From: Sphingomonas faeni
Lineage (GTDB): Bacteria > Pseudomonadota > Alphaproteobacteria > Sphingomonadales > Sphingomonadaceae
Assembly: GCF_024273235.1 (NCBI RefSeq)
Contig: NZ_JANBVH010000010.1
Location: 62,001 to 126,000, forward strand
Length of the DNA stretch: 64,000 bases
Direction: 5' to 3'
Shown here one piece after another: positions 1 to 8,680 of the stretch. Each line of letters opens with the position of its first letter. Position 1 is the first letter of the stretch. The translations under genes were made by a program, and so were the position numbers. Under the pieces are notes generated by a model. It saw only the letters and a list, made by a program, of their open reading frames with translations, was not told the origin of the DNA and ran no database searches.

Positions 1-316
1 CCATCGAGACGGTCGTGGTGCAGGCGGTGAAGCCGTTCCACCAATGATATTCGACGCCGGCATGCGCGACGCCGATCAGGCCGCTGAGCCCGATCAACAG
101 CCCGGCGATGATGACCAGCGATGCGCGCAACGACCGCCCGGGCACGAAGAACGTCGCGCCGGCAATCAGCAACGCGGAATAATGCGGCCAGCGCTGCCAA
201 TGGCACATCTCGCACGGATACAGCCCGCCGAGATATTGCGAGCCGAGCGCGCCGAGCAGCAGGAATGCCGGCAGCAACAGCGCGATCGCGCGCGCGATCT
301 CTTCGTTCTTGGTCAT
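1..316 (-). CDS. dsbB: Disulfide bond formation protein B family, partial
   Basis: Integral inner-membrane oxidase that reoxidises DsbA and passes electrons to quinone. The start codon (ATG at 316) and about 105 N-terminal residues are inside the window; the C-terminus runs off the left edge. Visible features are a hydrophobic first helix (ALLLPAFLLLGALG), a periplasmic CEMC pair in YPCEMCHWQRWPH, further hydrophobic helices (ALLIAGATFF; LVIIAGLLIGLSGL) and the start of the second periplasmic loop with Cys in GFTACTTT. The CxxC-HWQRW signature is typical of the family. It lies 20 bp downstream of the CtpA stop and is probably co-transcribed. The partner Cys of the second loop cannot be seen. 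Confidence 0.85.
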   Translation of the reverse strand, partial: MTKNEEIARAIALLLPAFLLLGALGSQYLGGLYPCEMCHWQRWPHYSALLIAGATFFVPGRSLRASLVIIAGLLIGLSGLIGVAHAGVEYHWWNGFTACTTTVSM

Positions 317-336
317 GCCAAGCCCACGACGCACGC

Positions 337-1728
337 TCAATTGGTGGGCGCCTTGGTTGCGTCGGGGGCGGTAGGATCGGGCTTGATCGGGCGCGGCTTG
401 GTCGCGGCGGCGACCTGGACCGGACCGCCGAGGCGCGCAACGGTCTTCAGCGCATAATAGAGCTGGAAGTCGTCGATACCCTGTTTCTTCAGCTGGTCGG
501 GCGTCTGCGAGAAGCGGGGATCGGTCTTGGTATCCTCCTCGAGTACCGCGTTGTCGGCCTTCACCTCGTTGATCAGATGCTTGCGCAGATCCGCCTCGCG
601 GAACACCGGGCGCGACTTGTAGTCGGGATCGGTGAGCTGCGGCACCTTGATGTCGGGCTCGATCCCGCCCTCCTGCACCGACCGGCCGGACGGCGTGAAA
701 TAGCGCGCGGTGGTGAGGCGGAGCGCGGTCTCGGGGCCGAGCTGCAACACCGTCTGGACCGAGCCCTTGCCGAAGCTGCGCTCGCCCATGATCAGTGCGC
801 GGTGGTGATCCTGGAGCGCGCCGGCGACGATCTCGGAGGCGGACGCGGTGCCGGGATCGGTGAGAACGACGACCGGCAGGCCGTGCGCGTCGTCGCCGGG
901 CTTCGCGTAATAGCGCTCGATATCGGTCTTCTCGCGACCGCGCTGCGAGACGATCTCGCCGTGATCGAGGAACGCGTCGCTGACCTCGATCGCCTGGGTC
1001 AGGAGCCCACCGCCATTTTCGCGAAGGTCGACGACATAGCCCAAGGGACGGTGCCCGAGCGACTTGTCGATCGCCATGATCGCCGCGCGGGTGTCGGCAC
1101 CGGTGTTTTCGCTGAAGGTATTGATGTTGATATAGCCGACGTCGCCGCGGACTTCCCACTTCACCGGCTTCTGGACGATGATCTCGCGCATCATCGTCAC
1201 GTCGAGCGGCTTGTCGCGGCCGGGGCGAACGAGCCCGAGCGTGATCTTGCTGCCGGGCTTGCCGCGCATCTTGCCGACCGCCTCGTCGAGCGAATCGCCG
1301 TAGATCAGCTTGCCGTCGATATGCGTTATATAGTCGCCGGATTTGACGCCGGCGCGGGCGGCGGGGGAATCCTCCTGCGGGGAGACGACCTTGATCGCGC
1401 CGTCTTCCATTTGGACTGTCAGGCCGAGACCGCCGTAATTGCCCTCGGTCATGATCCGGAGGTTTTCGTAGTCGAGCGCGTCGACATACGAGCTGTGCGG
1501 ATCGAGGCTGGCGAGCATGCCCTGGATCGCGCCCTTGATCAGCGTCTTGTCATCGACCTTGTCGACATATTCCGCCTTCACGCGGTTGAAGACGTCGAGG
1601 AACTGGTCGAACTCGCGATAGGTATCGGTGTCGACCGCCGCCATCGCCGAGGTGGCGAGCGGGATCAGCGTCAGCGCGCCGACGATCGCCGTGGCGGTAA
1701 GCATAGGAGCACGAATAGGACGGGGCAT
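337..1728 (-). CDS. ctpA: S41 family C-terminal processing peptidase
   Basis: Periplasmic serine protease of the tail-specific/CtpA family, 463 aa, the usual family length. The N-terminus has a signal peptide ending near ATSAMA (residue 30). A PDZ domain covers about 95-175 (EGNYGGLGLTVQ onward). The S41 core has the catalytic Ser in TASASEIVAG (about Ser298) and the Lys in SFGKGSVQT (about Lys321), so the Ser-Lys dyad is present. The C-terminus is rich in Ala/Pro/Lys. It lies downstream of the EnvC-like gene and upstream of dsbB. The EnvC-CtpA pairing is common in alphaproteobacteria and suggests a role in controlling cell-wall hydrolases; that role is inferred. Confidence 0.93.
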   Translation of the reverse strand: MPRPIRAPMLTATAIVGALTLIPLATSAMAAVDTDTYREFDQFLDVFNRVKAEYVDKVDDKTLIKGAIQGMLASLDPHSSYVDALDYENLRIMTEGNYGGLGLTVQMEDGAIKVVSPQEDSPAARAGVKSGDYITHIDGKLIYGDSLDEAVGKMRGKPGSKITLGLVRPGRDKPLDVTMMREIIVQKPVKWEVRGDVGYININTFSENTGADTRAAIMAIDKSLGHRPLGYVVDLRENGGGLLTQAIEVSDAFLDHGEIVSQRGREKTDIERYYAKPGDDAHGLPVVVLTDPGTASASEIVAGALQDHHRALIMGERSFGKGSVQTVLQLGPETALRLTTARYFTPSGRSVQEGGIEPDIKVPQLTDPDYKSRPVFREADLRKHLINEVKADNAVLEEDTKTDPRFSQTPDQLKKQGIDDFQLYYALKTVARLGGPVQVAAATKPRPIKPDPTAPDATKAPTN

Positions 1729-1860
1729 CGATGGTCCTGCAACCTGAGAAGTGACGTGTCGTACAGTGGTGACGGCGTAGCGTAATGACGTGGTGGCGGC
1801 AACGCGCGCGCGGAGTGAAGACTGATGAGGGTTAACGGGGGCTGACCGGGGGCCCCATCG

Positions 1861-1981
1861 ATCCTCCCCCGCCAGGGGGAGGTGGCACCGAAGGTGACGG
1901 AGGGGGAGGACACGGAACAGCGGTTACCCCTTCCTCCCCCTCCGTCCGGCAAGCGCCAGCCACCTCCCCCTTGCGGGATCG
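1861..1981. repeat. Family B paired-hairpin repeat, right end truncated
   Basis: Left hairpin CCTCCCCC-GCCA-GGGGGAGG at 1863-1882, then GACGGAGGGGGAGGACACGG, an inverted CCTCCCCCTCCGTC block, and a right end that stops at CCTCCCCCTTGCGGGATCG without the closing GGGGGAGG arm. Other B copies lie near 12340, 23303, 47530, 55873 and 61092. It sits in the gap before the ctpA start. Confidence 0.85.
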
Positions 1982-2031
1982 AAACGCGGCGTCCATCAGG
2001 TTTCGGCGGCAAGTCTCTTCCACCATGCTAC

Positions 2032-2127
2032 GTCATGCCGGGCTCGTTCCGGCATCCACGGTTCCGCACGCTCGATAGAATTGGGTTCGCGGAACGGTGG
2101 GCCCCGGAACCAGTCCGGGGTGACGGG
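2032..2127. repeat. Family F paired-hairpin repeat
   Basis: Left hairpin in GTCATGCCGGGCTCGTTCCG (GCCGG...CCGGC stem), then GGTTCCGC and its complement GCGGAAC, and right hairpin CCCCGGAACCAGTCCGGGG followed by TGACGG. Related copies lie at 28443 and 47945. With the family B element it fills most of 1729-2178, where no gene is seen. Confidence 0.75.
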
Positions 2128-2178
2128 GTGGATTTGGCGATTTCGACCACAAAGTCAGGCGTTGACCGGCTCAGCCGA

Positions 2179-3351
2179 TCAGCGCGGCCCTATCAGTGAC
2201 GCCGCATCGACCGGCCGCCCCCGGCGCCGGAGTTCGACGGTGATGCGCGGGTCTTCGCCGGGCGCGATGCCGAGCGGCGCGCCCATCGCGATGCGGTCGC
2301 CGGGCTTTGCCGACGTTGCGGCGAGGCCGGTGACGAGGCTGGTCCAGCCATCGGCGTGGTCGATGATGACGATGACGCCATACTCGCGGAAACGACGCGC
2401 GTAGCGGATCGTCCCCGCGGCGGGGGCGACGACGCGCGCGCGCGGGGTGGTGGCGAAGGTCAGGCCGCGCGACCGGACGCCGGAGTCCGAAACCTCGTCG
2501 AAGCCGATGACGAGCCTGCCCGCTACCGGGCTGCGGTACACGCCGCGCGGGGGTGGCGGTGGCGTGGTGCCGGGCGCGATCGGGCGCGGGACCGGGCCGG
2601 CAAGCGCGATCAGGGCGGCGGCGGTCGCCTTGGCGTTGGTCGTGGCGGCCATCCCGTCGACCAGATCGCGCGCGCGTTCACCGAGCGCCAGCGCGCGGTC
2701 GGACTCGCTTAGCGCACCGCGGCCCAGGGCCTGGCTGCGCTGGCGATGACGCGCCTCGAGGGTGGCCAGCGCGACGCGGTCGTTTTCCAGACGCGCGCGG
2801 CCGTCGGAAAGCGCCTTGGCGGCGAGTGTCGCGCTCGCCTGCAACCGCCGCGTCTCGGCGAGCTCGGTGCGGACCGCCTCGGTACGCTGACGGACGACGG
2901 GGAGCGCGCTGCCTAGTACCGCCCGAACATGGACGAGATCGTCGACCGATCCCGGCTGCGCGACCGCAACGATGGTCGGGCGACGGGCGAGCGACTCCAG
3001 CGCCGCAAGCAGCCGCGCGACTGGGGCCTGTGCGCGGCCGAGCCTGGCGCGTTGATCGGTGAGCAGGCGCTCGACCAGCGTCACACGTGCGCTCGCGGTA
3101 GCAAGGTTGGCTTCCGCGGCGGTCACACGGGCGGCGAGCGCCTGTTCTTCGCGGCGCGCCTTGTCGGCGGCATTGCGTTCTTGAGCAGCAGCCGCGGCGA
3201 GCTTGGCGGCGCGCGCGGCGGCGATCGCGGCGTCGCGTTTCGCCGCGACCAGGCGTTGCTGCTCGGTCGCCAGTTCGGGCGCGTCAGTCTGTGCGGTAAC
3301 GCCCGCCGCCGCGAACAGCGCCGCGATCGCCAAGACGCCCCCTGCCCTCAT
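2179..3351 (-). CDS. envC: EnvC-like murein hydrolase activator (degenerate LytM/M23)
   Basis: Exported coiled-coil protein, 390 aa. It has a signal peptide (residues 1-20, ending VTAQ) and a long Ala/Arg/Glu-rich coiled coil (about 22-240). A C-terminal M23/LytM fold covers about 270-385 (VAGRLVIGFDEVSDSG ... VVAPAAGTIRYARRFREYG ... ITVELRRRGRPVDAASLI). The zinc-binding His/Asp motifs of active LytM enzymes are absent: GFD stands where HxxxD is expected and HADGW replaces HxH. As in E. coli EnvC, it should therefore activate amidases rather than cut peptidoglycan. It starts 3 bp after the rlmH stop, so transcription with rlmH is likely. Confidence 0.88.
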   Translation of the reverse strand: MRAGGVLAIAALFAAAGVTAQTDAPELATEQQRLVAAKRDAAIAAARAAKLAAAAAQERNAADKARREEQALAARVTAAEANLATASARVTLVERLLTDQRARLGRAQAPVARLLAALESLARRPTIVAVAQPGSVDDLVHVRAVLGSALPVVRQRTEAVRTELAETRRLQASATLAAKALSDGRARLENDRVALATLEARHRQRSQALGRGALSESDRALALGERARDLVDGMAATTNAKATAAALIALAGPVPRPIAPGTTPPPPPRGVYRSPVAGRLVIGFDEVSDSGVRSRGLTFATTPRARVVAPAAGTIRYARRFREYGVIVIIDHADGWTSLVTGLAATSAKPGDRIAMGAPLGIAPGEDPRITVELRRRGRPVDAASLIGPR

Positions 3352-3354
3352 GCA

Positions 3355-3777
3355 TCACCCTTCGCGGTGATAGGGGTGGTTGGCAAGGATGCTGGTCGCG
3401 CGGAAGAGCTGTTCGGCGAGCATCGCGCGCGCGAGCAGATGCGGCCAGGTCGCGCGGCCGAACGAGAAGAGCAGGTCGGCTTCGTCGCGCGCCGCGTCGT
3501 CGAAGCCGTCGGCCGCGCCGATCATGAACCGCGCCTCCCGCACGCCATCGTCGCGCCATCGCTCCAATTTATGCGCGAACTGCGTCGACGACAGCGTCTC
3601 GCCCTTCTCGTCGAGCAGGATGCGCTTGGTCTGCTCGCCGACCAGCGGGATCTTGCCGCCGACGTCGGGCAGCTCGGACACCTTCGTCGGCCAGACGATC
3701 CGCTTCAGATAGCGATCGACCAGCTCAGCCTCGGACGAGCGCCCGATCCGACCACGGGCGACGATGTGGAGCAGCAC
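3355..3777 (-). CDS. rlmH: 23S rRNA (pseudouridine1915-N3)-methyltransferase RlmH
   Basis: SPOUT-class methyltransferase acting on pseudouridine 1915 in helix 69 of 23S rRNA. It has 140 aa, close to the usual 155. It starts with GTG, giving the family N-terminus MLLHIVARGRIGRS. The C-terminal SAM-binding knot motif is visible as FMIGAADGFDDAARDEADLLFSFG, and the terminus ANHPYHREG matches the conserved HPYHR ending. It follows rsfS by 19 bp; the rsfS-rlmH pairing is widely conserved. Confidence 0.95.
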   Translation of the reverse strand: MLLHIVARGRIGRSSEAELVDRYLKRIVWPTKVSELPDVGGKIPLVGEQTKRILLDEKGETLSSTQFAHKLERWRDDGVREARFMIGAADGFDDAARDEADLLFSFGRATWPHLLARAMLAEQLFRATSILANHPYHREG

Positions 3778-3796
3778 CGCCGCCGCGCCTCGAAGT

Positions 3797-4204
3797 CTAG
3801 TCTTCGGCGGTAAAGGTCGGCACCGGCGGCGGCGTCGGTGCGTCGCCGAATGCCCACATGCGCTCCAGATTGTAGAAGCTGCGGACTTCGGGGCGGAACA
3901 GGTGGACGATGACGTCGGTCGCGTCGATCAACACCCAGTCGGCGGTCGGCAGGCCTTCGATCTTCACCGGGCGCTTGAACTCGGCCTTGATCCGCTCGGC
4001 CAGCTTCTGCGCCATCGAGGCGACCTGGCGGGTCGAACGACCGCTGGCGATCACCATGTAATCGGCGATGCTGGTCTTGCCCGCGAGCGGGATCGAGATC
4101 GTCTCGACCGCCTGGTCGTCGTCGAGCGACGCGAGGATCAGGCGATGCAGCGCCTCAACCTCTTCGGGGTCGGTCGCGCGAGGGGCAGTAGGGGAAGTGG
4201 CCAA
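3797..4204 (-). CDS. rsfS: Ribosome silencing factor RsfS
   Basis: Binds ribosomal protein L14 and blocks joining of the subunits under starvation (family knowledge). The product has 135 aa with a core at about 15-120: SLDDDQAVETISIPLAGKTS, ADYMVIASGRSTRQV and DWVLIDATDVIVHLFRPEVR, ending FYNLERMW, all typical of the family. The likely start is TTG at 4204, preceded by CAGGAG about 6 nt upstream. It begins 1 nt after the nadD stop, which suggests translational coupling. Confidence 0.95.
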   Translation of the reverse strand: MATSPTAPRATDPEEVEALHRLILASLDDDQAVETISIPLAGKTSIADYMVIASGRSTRQVASMAQKLAERIKAEFKRPVKIEGLPTADWVLIDATDVIVHLFRPEVRSFYNLERMWAFGDAPTPPPVPTFTAED

Positions 4205-4205
4205 G

Positions 4206-4820
4206 TCAGCTCCTGGGTAAGATTACCGGATCAGCAATATGCTGAGCCCAGTCGGGATTTTCGGCACGCAGGCCGGTTGCGGAGGTCGGGTCGGGTCGGA
4301 AGCGCAACAGCACAAGGGCCGGCAATCTCCACGTCGTCCAGCTCTTCGCATGGTCTGTGCGCCGTTGGAAGCGCCGCAGCCAACCCATCGCGGGGGCCGC
4401 GAGGGCGCGCCCGTCATATCCCGGCCGCGCGATTACCGCAATCGGAACCTCGCGGGCGATCTGGCGCCAGTTCTTCCAGCGGTGGAAGTCGGCGAGATTG
4501 TCAGCGCCCATCAACCAGATGAAGCGGATTTTGGGGTAGCGCCGCTTGAGCTTGCGGATCGTGTCGAGCGTGTAGCGGGTATGGAGCCGTGCCTCGATAT
4601 CGGTAGCCCGGATCGGCGCGCGACGGGCCATCACGCGGGCGGACGCGAGGCGTGCGGGGAGCGGCGCCATGTCATTCGCGGCGTCCTTGAGTGGATTGCC
4701 GGGGGACACCAGCCACCACGCCTCGTCCAGCGCGAGCGCATCGACCGCGGATAGCGTGATGCCGCGGTGGCCGCGATGCGCAGGATTGAACGACCCGCCG
4801 AGGATGCCGACATGGATCAT
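4206..4820 (-). CDS. nadD: Nicotinate-nucleotide adenylyltransferase
   Basis: Adenylates nicotinate mononucleotide in NAD biosynthesis. 204 aa. The nucleotidyltransferase signature is GGSFNPAHRGH (residues 8-18), with FIWLMGADNLADFHRWKNW in the middle. The ATG at 4820 overlaps the stop of the upstream toxin gene (ATGA at 4817-4820), so its translation may be coupled to the toxin. Essential family member inside the nadD-rsfS-rlmH run. Confidence 0.94.
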   Translation of the reverse strand: MIHVGILGGSFNPAHRGHRGITLSAVDALALDEAWWLVSPGNPLKDAANDMAPLPARLASARVMARRAPIRATDIEARLHTRYTLDTIRKLKRRYPKIRFIWLMGADNLADFHRWKNWRQIAREVPIAVIARPGYDGRALAAPAMGWLRRFQRRTDHAKSWTTWRLPALVLLRFRPDPTSATGLRAENPDWAQHIADPVILPRS

Positions 4821-5104
4821 AGGAACTGCTGTCGGTCACGCGCGACGTGAATGACGCGGACGATGAACAGATCATCGTCCGCCAATCGATAGAGCAAGAT
4901 GTACGGCGTGCCTGCGACGCGCCATTTACGCAGTCGGGTATTTGGCACCGCTGGCCCCGCGCCCGGGTAGTCCACCAGAAATCTGGCTGCGTTTATCGCC
5001 GAGGTGCCAACCCGGCTCGCGGTATTCGGATCGATCTTGTCAAATTCGTCGTCGATCTTCGCAAGATCGGCCTGCGCGTCGCGCGACCATCTTACGCCCC
5101 TCAT
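4817..5104 (-). CDS. RelE/ParE-family toxin
   Basis: 95 aa, basic, with the ParE/RelE fold pattern: an N-terminal MRGVRWSRDAQADLAKIDDEF helix hairpin and a C-terminal strand block RLRKWRVAGTPYILLYRLAD ... FIVRVIHVARDRQQF ending in the typical RVxHxxRD element. It overlaps the antitoxin gene at its start (4 nt) and the nadD gene at its end (4 nt). ParE-type toxins usually target gyrase and RelE-type ones cut mRNA; which one applies is not decidable here. Confidence 0.88.
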   Translation of the reverse strand: MRGVRWSRDAQADLAKIDDEFDKIDPNTASRVGTSAINAARFLVDYPGAGPAVPNTRLRKWRVAGTPYILLYRLADDDLFIVRVIHVARDRQQFL

Positions 5105-5355
5105 GCAGCGTCGGCGGTCTTGTGCCGTTGCGCAAACCAGGCTTCCATTTCCTCCTGGGTGAGATAATCGCCTCGCGCGATCGAATCCTCGCCCGCTTGA
5201 ATGAAGTCCAGAAACTCGAGTTCTTCGTCGACGCGACGCGCGATCGCTTCGGCGGCGATGGTACTAGCGTCTACGCCGCGGCGTTGCGCCAGTGTCGCGA
5301 GTTTCTCGGCAACGCCTGGCTCGATCGCGATCATCAAGGTCGATGCGTTCGTCAT
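5101..5355 (-). CDS. Antitoxin of the RelE/ParE pair (ribbon-helix-helix type)
   Basis: 84 aa acidic protein. The N-terminal half (MTNASTLMIAIEPGVAEKLATLAQRRGVDASTIAAEAIARR) fits a short strand plus two helices of a CopG/ParD-like DNA-binding fold. The C-terminal half is acidic (DEELEFLDFIQAGEDSIARG) and suited to wrap the toxin. It precedes and overlaps the toxin gene, the standard order, and probably autoregulates. It lies 31 bp downstream of the proA stop. Confidence 0.8.
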   Translation of the reverse strand: MTNASTLMIAIEPGVAEKLATLAQRRGVDASTIAAEAIARRVDEELEFLDFIQAGEDSIARGDYLTQEEMEAWFAQRHKTADAA

Positions 5356-5386
5356 GTCGCGAACATGCGCTTTCCACCTCTCACAA

Positions 5387-6649
5387 TCAACCGCGCACCT
5401 GGCCGGTGCCGCGGCCGATCCATTTGTAGGTGGTGAGGCCTTCGAGCGCGACCGGGCCGCGGGCGTGGAGGCGGCCGGTGGCGATGCCGATCTCCGCGCC
5501 GAGGCCGAACTCGCCGCCGTCGGCGAACTGGGTGGAGGCGTTCCAGAGGACGATCGCGCTGTCGACCGACGTCAGGAAGCGTTCGGCGACGCCAGCATCC
5601 TCGGCGACGATCGCGTCGGTGTGGTGCGAGCCGTGGCGGGCGATGTGCGCGACCGCCGCGTCCAAGCCGTCGACGATCGCGACCGAGGCGATCGCGTCGA
5701 GATATTCGGTGTCCCAGTCGGCCGCGTCGGTAGCGGCGATCTCCGGAACGAGCGCGCGCGCACTTCCGTCGCCGCGCACCTCGCAACCCGTTGCTGCGAG
5801 ACCTCGGATCAGGGCCGGTGCGTCGGCGTAATCCCGGTCGATCAGCAGCGTTTCCATCGAACCGCAGACGCCGGTGCGGCGCATCTTGGCATCGGCCACC
5901 ACCGCCTCGGCCATTGCCGGGTCCGCGGAGGCATCGACATAAACGTGGTTGATGCCGTCGAGATGCGCGAGGACGGGAACGCGCGCTTCGGCCTGGACGC
6001 GGGCGACGAGGCTCTTGCCGCCGCGGGGGATGATCAGGTCGATCACCCCGTCCGCCTTCAGCATCGCGCCGACGGCCGCGCGATCGGTGGTCGGCACGAG
6101 TTGCACCGCATCGACAGGCACCCCGCCCGCCATCAGGCCCTCGACCAGCGCCGCATGGATCGCGCGGTTGCTCCTCACCGCTTCGGACCCGCCGCGCAGG
6201 ATCGCTGCGTTGCCCGCCATCACGCACAGCGCCGCGGCGTCCGCGGTGACGTTCGGGCGGCTCTCGTAGATGATGCCGATGACGCCGATCGGCACGCGGA
6301 CACGCGAGAGCTTCAAGCCGTTCGGACGCTCGCTGGCGTCGATCACCTGCCCGACCGGATCGGCGAGCGCCGCCACCGCCGCGACCCCGTCCGCCATCGC
6401 CGCGACACGCGCCTCGTCGAGCCGCAACCGATCCAGCAGCGCGCCCGACAGACCGGCGTCCGCTGCACGCGCCATGTCCTCCGCGTTCGCCGCAACGATT
6501 CCCGCCGATGCCGCCCGGATCGACTCCGCCGCGGACGCCAGCGCCGCGGCCTTCCGCGTAGACGGCATCGACGCCAGCACCAGCGCGGCAGAGCGCGCGC
6601 GGCGGCCCATTTCGGCGATCAATTCGGTCGGATTTTCTGCGTCGGCCAT
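5387..6649 (-). CDS. proA: Glutamate-5-semialdehyde dehydrogenase (gamma-glutamyl phosphate reductase)
   Basis: Second step of proline synthesis: NADPH-dependent reduction of gamma-glutamyl phosphate. 420 aa from the ATG at 6649; an upstream in-frame start at 6685 would add 12 residues that do not resemble the family. The aldehyde-dehydrogenase fold shows [33 protein letters not shown] and the catalytic-Cys block [15 protein letters not shown]. The C-terminus has [21 protein letters not shown]. It is the first gene of the minus-strand run that contains the toxin-antitoxin pair and nadD. Confidence 0.95.
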   Translation of the reverse strand: MADAENPTELIAEMGRRARSAALVLASMPSTRKAAALASAAESIRAASAGIVAANAEDMARAADAGLSGALLDRLRLDEARVAAMADGVAAVAALADPVGQVIDASERPNGLKLSRVRVPIGVIGIIYESRPNVTADAAALCVMAGNAAILRGGSEAVRSNRAIHAALVEGLMAGGVPVDAVQLVPTTDRAAVGAMLKADGVIDLIIPRGGKSLVARVQAEARVPVLAHLDGINHVYVDASADPAMAEAVVADAKMRRTGVCGSMETLLIDRDYADAPALIRGLAATGCEVRGDGSARALVPEIAATDAADWDTEYLDAIASVAIVDGLDAAVAHIARHGSHHTDAIVAEDAGVAERFLTSVDSAIVLWNASTQFADGGEFGLGAEIGIATGRLHARGPVALEGLTTYKWIGRGTGQVRG

Positions 6650-6726
6650 GGCCCGCGCGGTAGCATGCGAAGCCCCTCGCGCCAACGCCGCGAACTCGTT
6701 ACGCTACCGATATTACAGGGGGACCC

Positions 6727-7833
6727 ATGACCGGAGATATCGAAGCAGCGGCGGATATCGCCACGGGCGCCCTGATCGGACGCGCGGTCGAACCGAAGGC
6801 GGGGGACGCTTATGGTGCGCATGCCGGCCATGGTCCGGACGACGCGCTCTGTCTCAATTGCGGGACGCGGTTGCTCGGCGAACACTGCCATGCCTGCGGC
6901 CAGTCCGCGCACGTCCACCGTTCGCTCGGCGGGATCGGGCACGAGATCGCGCACGGCGTATTTCACTTCGAAGGCAAGATCTGGCGGACGTTGCCGCTCT
7001 TGATCCTGCATCCCGGCACGCTCACGCGGCGCTACGTCAATGGCGAGCGGGTCCGGTTCGTGTCGCCGCTCGCGCTGTTCCTGTTCACCGTCTTCCTGAT
7101 GTTCGCGACGATCGGCGCGGTCGGCGGCGAGCTCGCGGATACGATCGTGAACGACGAACGGCCGGGTGCGACGTCCGATTATGCCCGTGAGGCCAGCAAG
7201 GCGCGCGCCGCGCTCGCCATCATCGACGCGCAAAAAGCCGCCGCGACGAGCGATAGAGCGTATTCCGGGCCACCGATCGCCGAACTCGACCAACGCGCGG
7301 CGGCGCTGCGCACGACGATCCGCGCGCTCGGCGTCGCGACCGACATGAAGCGCGGCGGCAGTCACGGACCGGTCGTCGACCTGGGGGACTTCAAGACCGG
7401 CTGGGAGCGGCTCGACCACGGCATCGCCAAGGCCAATGAAAATCCCGGCCTGATGATCTACAAGCTGCAGACCAGCGCGTATAAATACAGCTGGGGCCTG
7501 ATCCCGCTGTCGGTGCCGTTCCTGGCGCTGCTCTTCCTGTGGCGGCGCAAGCATCATCTGTACGACCACGCGATCTTCGTGACCTATTCGCTTGCGTTCA
7601 TGATGCTGCTGACGATCACGCTGATCCTCGGGCATCTGGTCGGCGTGCCCGACGCGACGCTAAGGCTGGCCGCGGTGGCGATCCCGCCGGTGCATATGTT
7701 CGCGCAGCTTCGCGGGGCGTATTCGCTGCGGAAGCGATCGGCGGCGTGGCGCACGGTGGCGCTGCTGACGTTCGCGTTCACGGTGCTGCTGGCGTTTATC
7801 GTGCTGCTGTTGCTGCACGGGTTGACGGATTAG
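6727..7833 (+). CDS. DUF3667 domain membrane protein
   Basis: 368 aa. Near the N-terminus is a zinc-ribbon-like pair CLNCGTRLLGEHCHACGQ (about residues 42-59), then GHEIAHGVFHFEGKIWRTLPLLILHPGTLTRRYVNGERVRFV, the hallmark of DUF3667. Hydrophobic segments follow at about 118-140, and a C-terminal group lies at about 260-365 (IPLSVPFLALLFLW, SLAFMMLLTITLILGHLVG, VALLTFAFTVLLAFIVLLLL). An Ala-rich soluble stretch lies between. The AGGGGGA sequence before the ATG supports the start. The function is unknown. It is transcribed away from proA. Confidence 0.85.
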   Translation: MTGDIEAAADIATGALIGRAVEPKAGDAYGAHAGHGPDDALCLNCGTRLLGEHCHACGQSAHVHRSLGGIGHEIAHGVFHFEGKIWRTLPLLILHPGTLTRRYVNGERVRFVSPLALFLFTVFLMFATIGAVGGELADTIVNDERPGATSDYAREASKARAALAIIDAQKAAATSDRAYSGPPIAELDQRAAALRTTIRALGVATDMKRGGSHGPVVDLGDFKTGWERLDHGIAKANENPGLMIYKLQTSAYKYSWGLIPLSVPFLALLFLWRRKHHLYDHAIFVTYSLAFMMLLTITLILGHLVGVPDATLRLAAVAIPPVHMFAQLRGAYSLRKRSAAWRTVALLTFAFTVLLAFIVLLLLHGLTD

Positions 7834-7963
7834 GTCGGGCTGGGTCGGGAGCGTGGGCGGGGGCAGGCCTGTCGTCCCGTCATTTGAGAACGGATCCGCT
7901 ATTCAAGCGCATTCCTTAGCCGGACCATTATCCGAACGAAAAATCGGGACCTCCCCAATGGCC

Positions 7964-8557
7964 GTCATCCCAGAGAAAGCTGGGATCTCATCGTGTCGGC
8001 CGCGCCGCCAGCCAACGGGGATACCCCAGCTTTCGCAGGGGCGACGGGCTTGGGGGCCGGGTGACCGAATTCGCCATTCCCGCAAAAACCGGCCCTCTTT
8101 CCGCGAAAACTGGCCCTCTCCCCCTCACCGTCATCCCAGCGAAAGCTGGGATCTCATCGTGTCGGCCAAGTCACCAGCCAACGGGGATACCCCAGCTTTA
8201 GCTGGGGCGACGGGCTTGGGGGCCGGGTGACCGAATTCGCCATGCCCGCAAAAACCGGCCCCATTTCCGCGAAAACTGGCCCCCTCCCCCCGTCATCCCA
8301 GCGAAAGCTGGGATCTCATGGTGTCGGCCGCGTCGCCAGCCAACGGGGATACCCCAGCTTTCGCTGGGGCGACGGGCTTGGGGGCCGGGTGACCGAATTC
8401 GTCATTCCCGCGAAAACCGGCCCCCTTTCCGCGAAAACTGGCCCTCTCCCCCTCACCGTCATCCCAGCGAAAGCTGGGATCTCGTGGTGTCGGCGGCGTC
8501 GCCAGCCAACGGGGATACCCCAGCTTTCGCTGGGGTGACGGACTTGGGGGCCGGGTT
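7964..8557. repeat. Four-copy tandem array of family A repeat (about 166 bp unit)
   Basis: Four near-identical units begin at 7964, 8130, 8292 and 8458, so the period is 162-166 bp. Each unit holds a left hairpin (consensus CCCAGC-GAAA-GCTGGG), a conserved spacer (GCCAGCCAACGGGGATA), a right hairpin in inverse orientation (CCCCAGC-TTTC-GCTGGGG) and a linker with GGGGGCCGGGTGACCGAATT. Unit 1 has a mismatch in each hairpin and unit 4 loses the linker. The array covers most of the gap 7834-8779, where no gene can be supported. Confidence 0.93.
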
Positions 8558-8609
8558 TGGATCGGGATTGGGTGACGAACCTGTGTCAGGATACGGGCTT
8601 CGGCCGAAG

Positions 8610-8680
8610 ACGAACTTGGGCCAGAGAACGAACTCGGGCCAGAGAACGAACTGGCCAGACGACGAACTTGGGCCGGGAGG
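8610..8680. repeat. Short tandem repeat, about 18-bp unit
   Basis: Four units beginning ACGAACT: 8610 (ACGAACTTGGGCCAGAGA), 8628 (ACGAACTCGGGCCAGAGA), 8646 (a 16-bp shortened copy) and 8662 (diverged end). It lies between the 166-bp array and the end of the exported protein gene. Confidence 0.8.

Noticed and set aside
121..1785. 554-codon open frame opposite ctpA
   Set aside because: Shadow of ctpA produced by codon bias; it starts inside dsbB sequence and has no domain pattern.
7964..8557. CRISPR array
   Set aside because: The unit is about 166 bp with hairpins and near-identical spacers; no short repeats with unique spacers and no cas genes.
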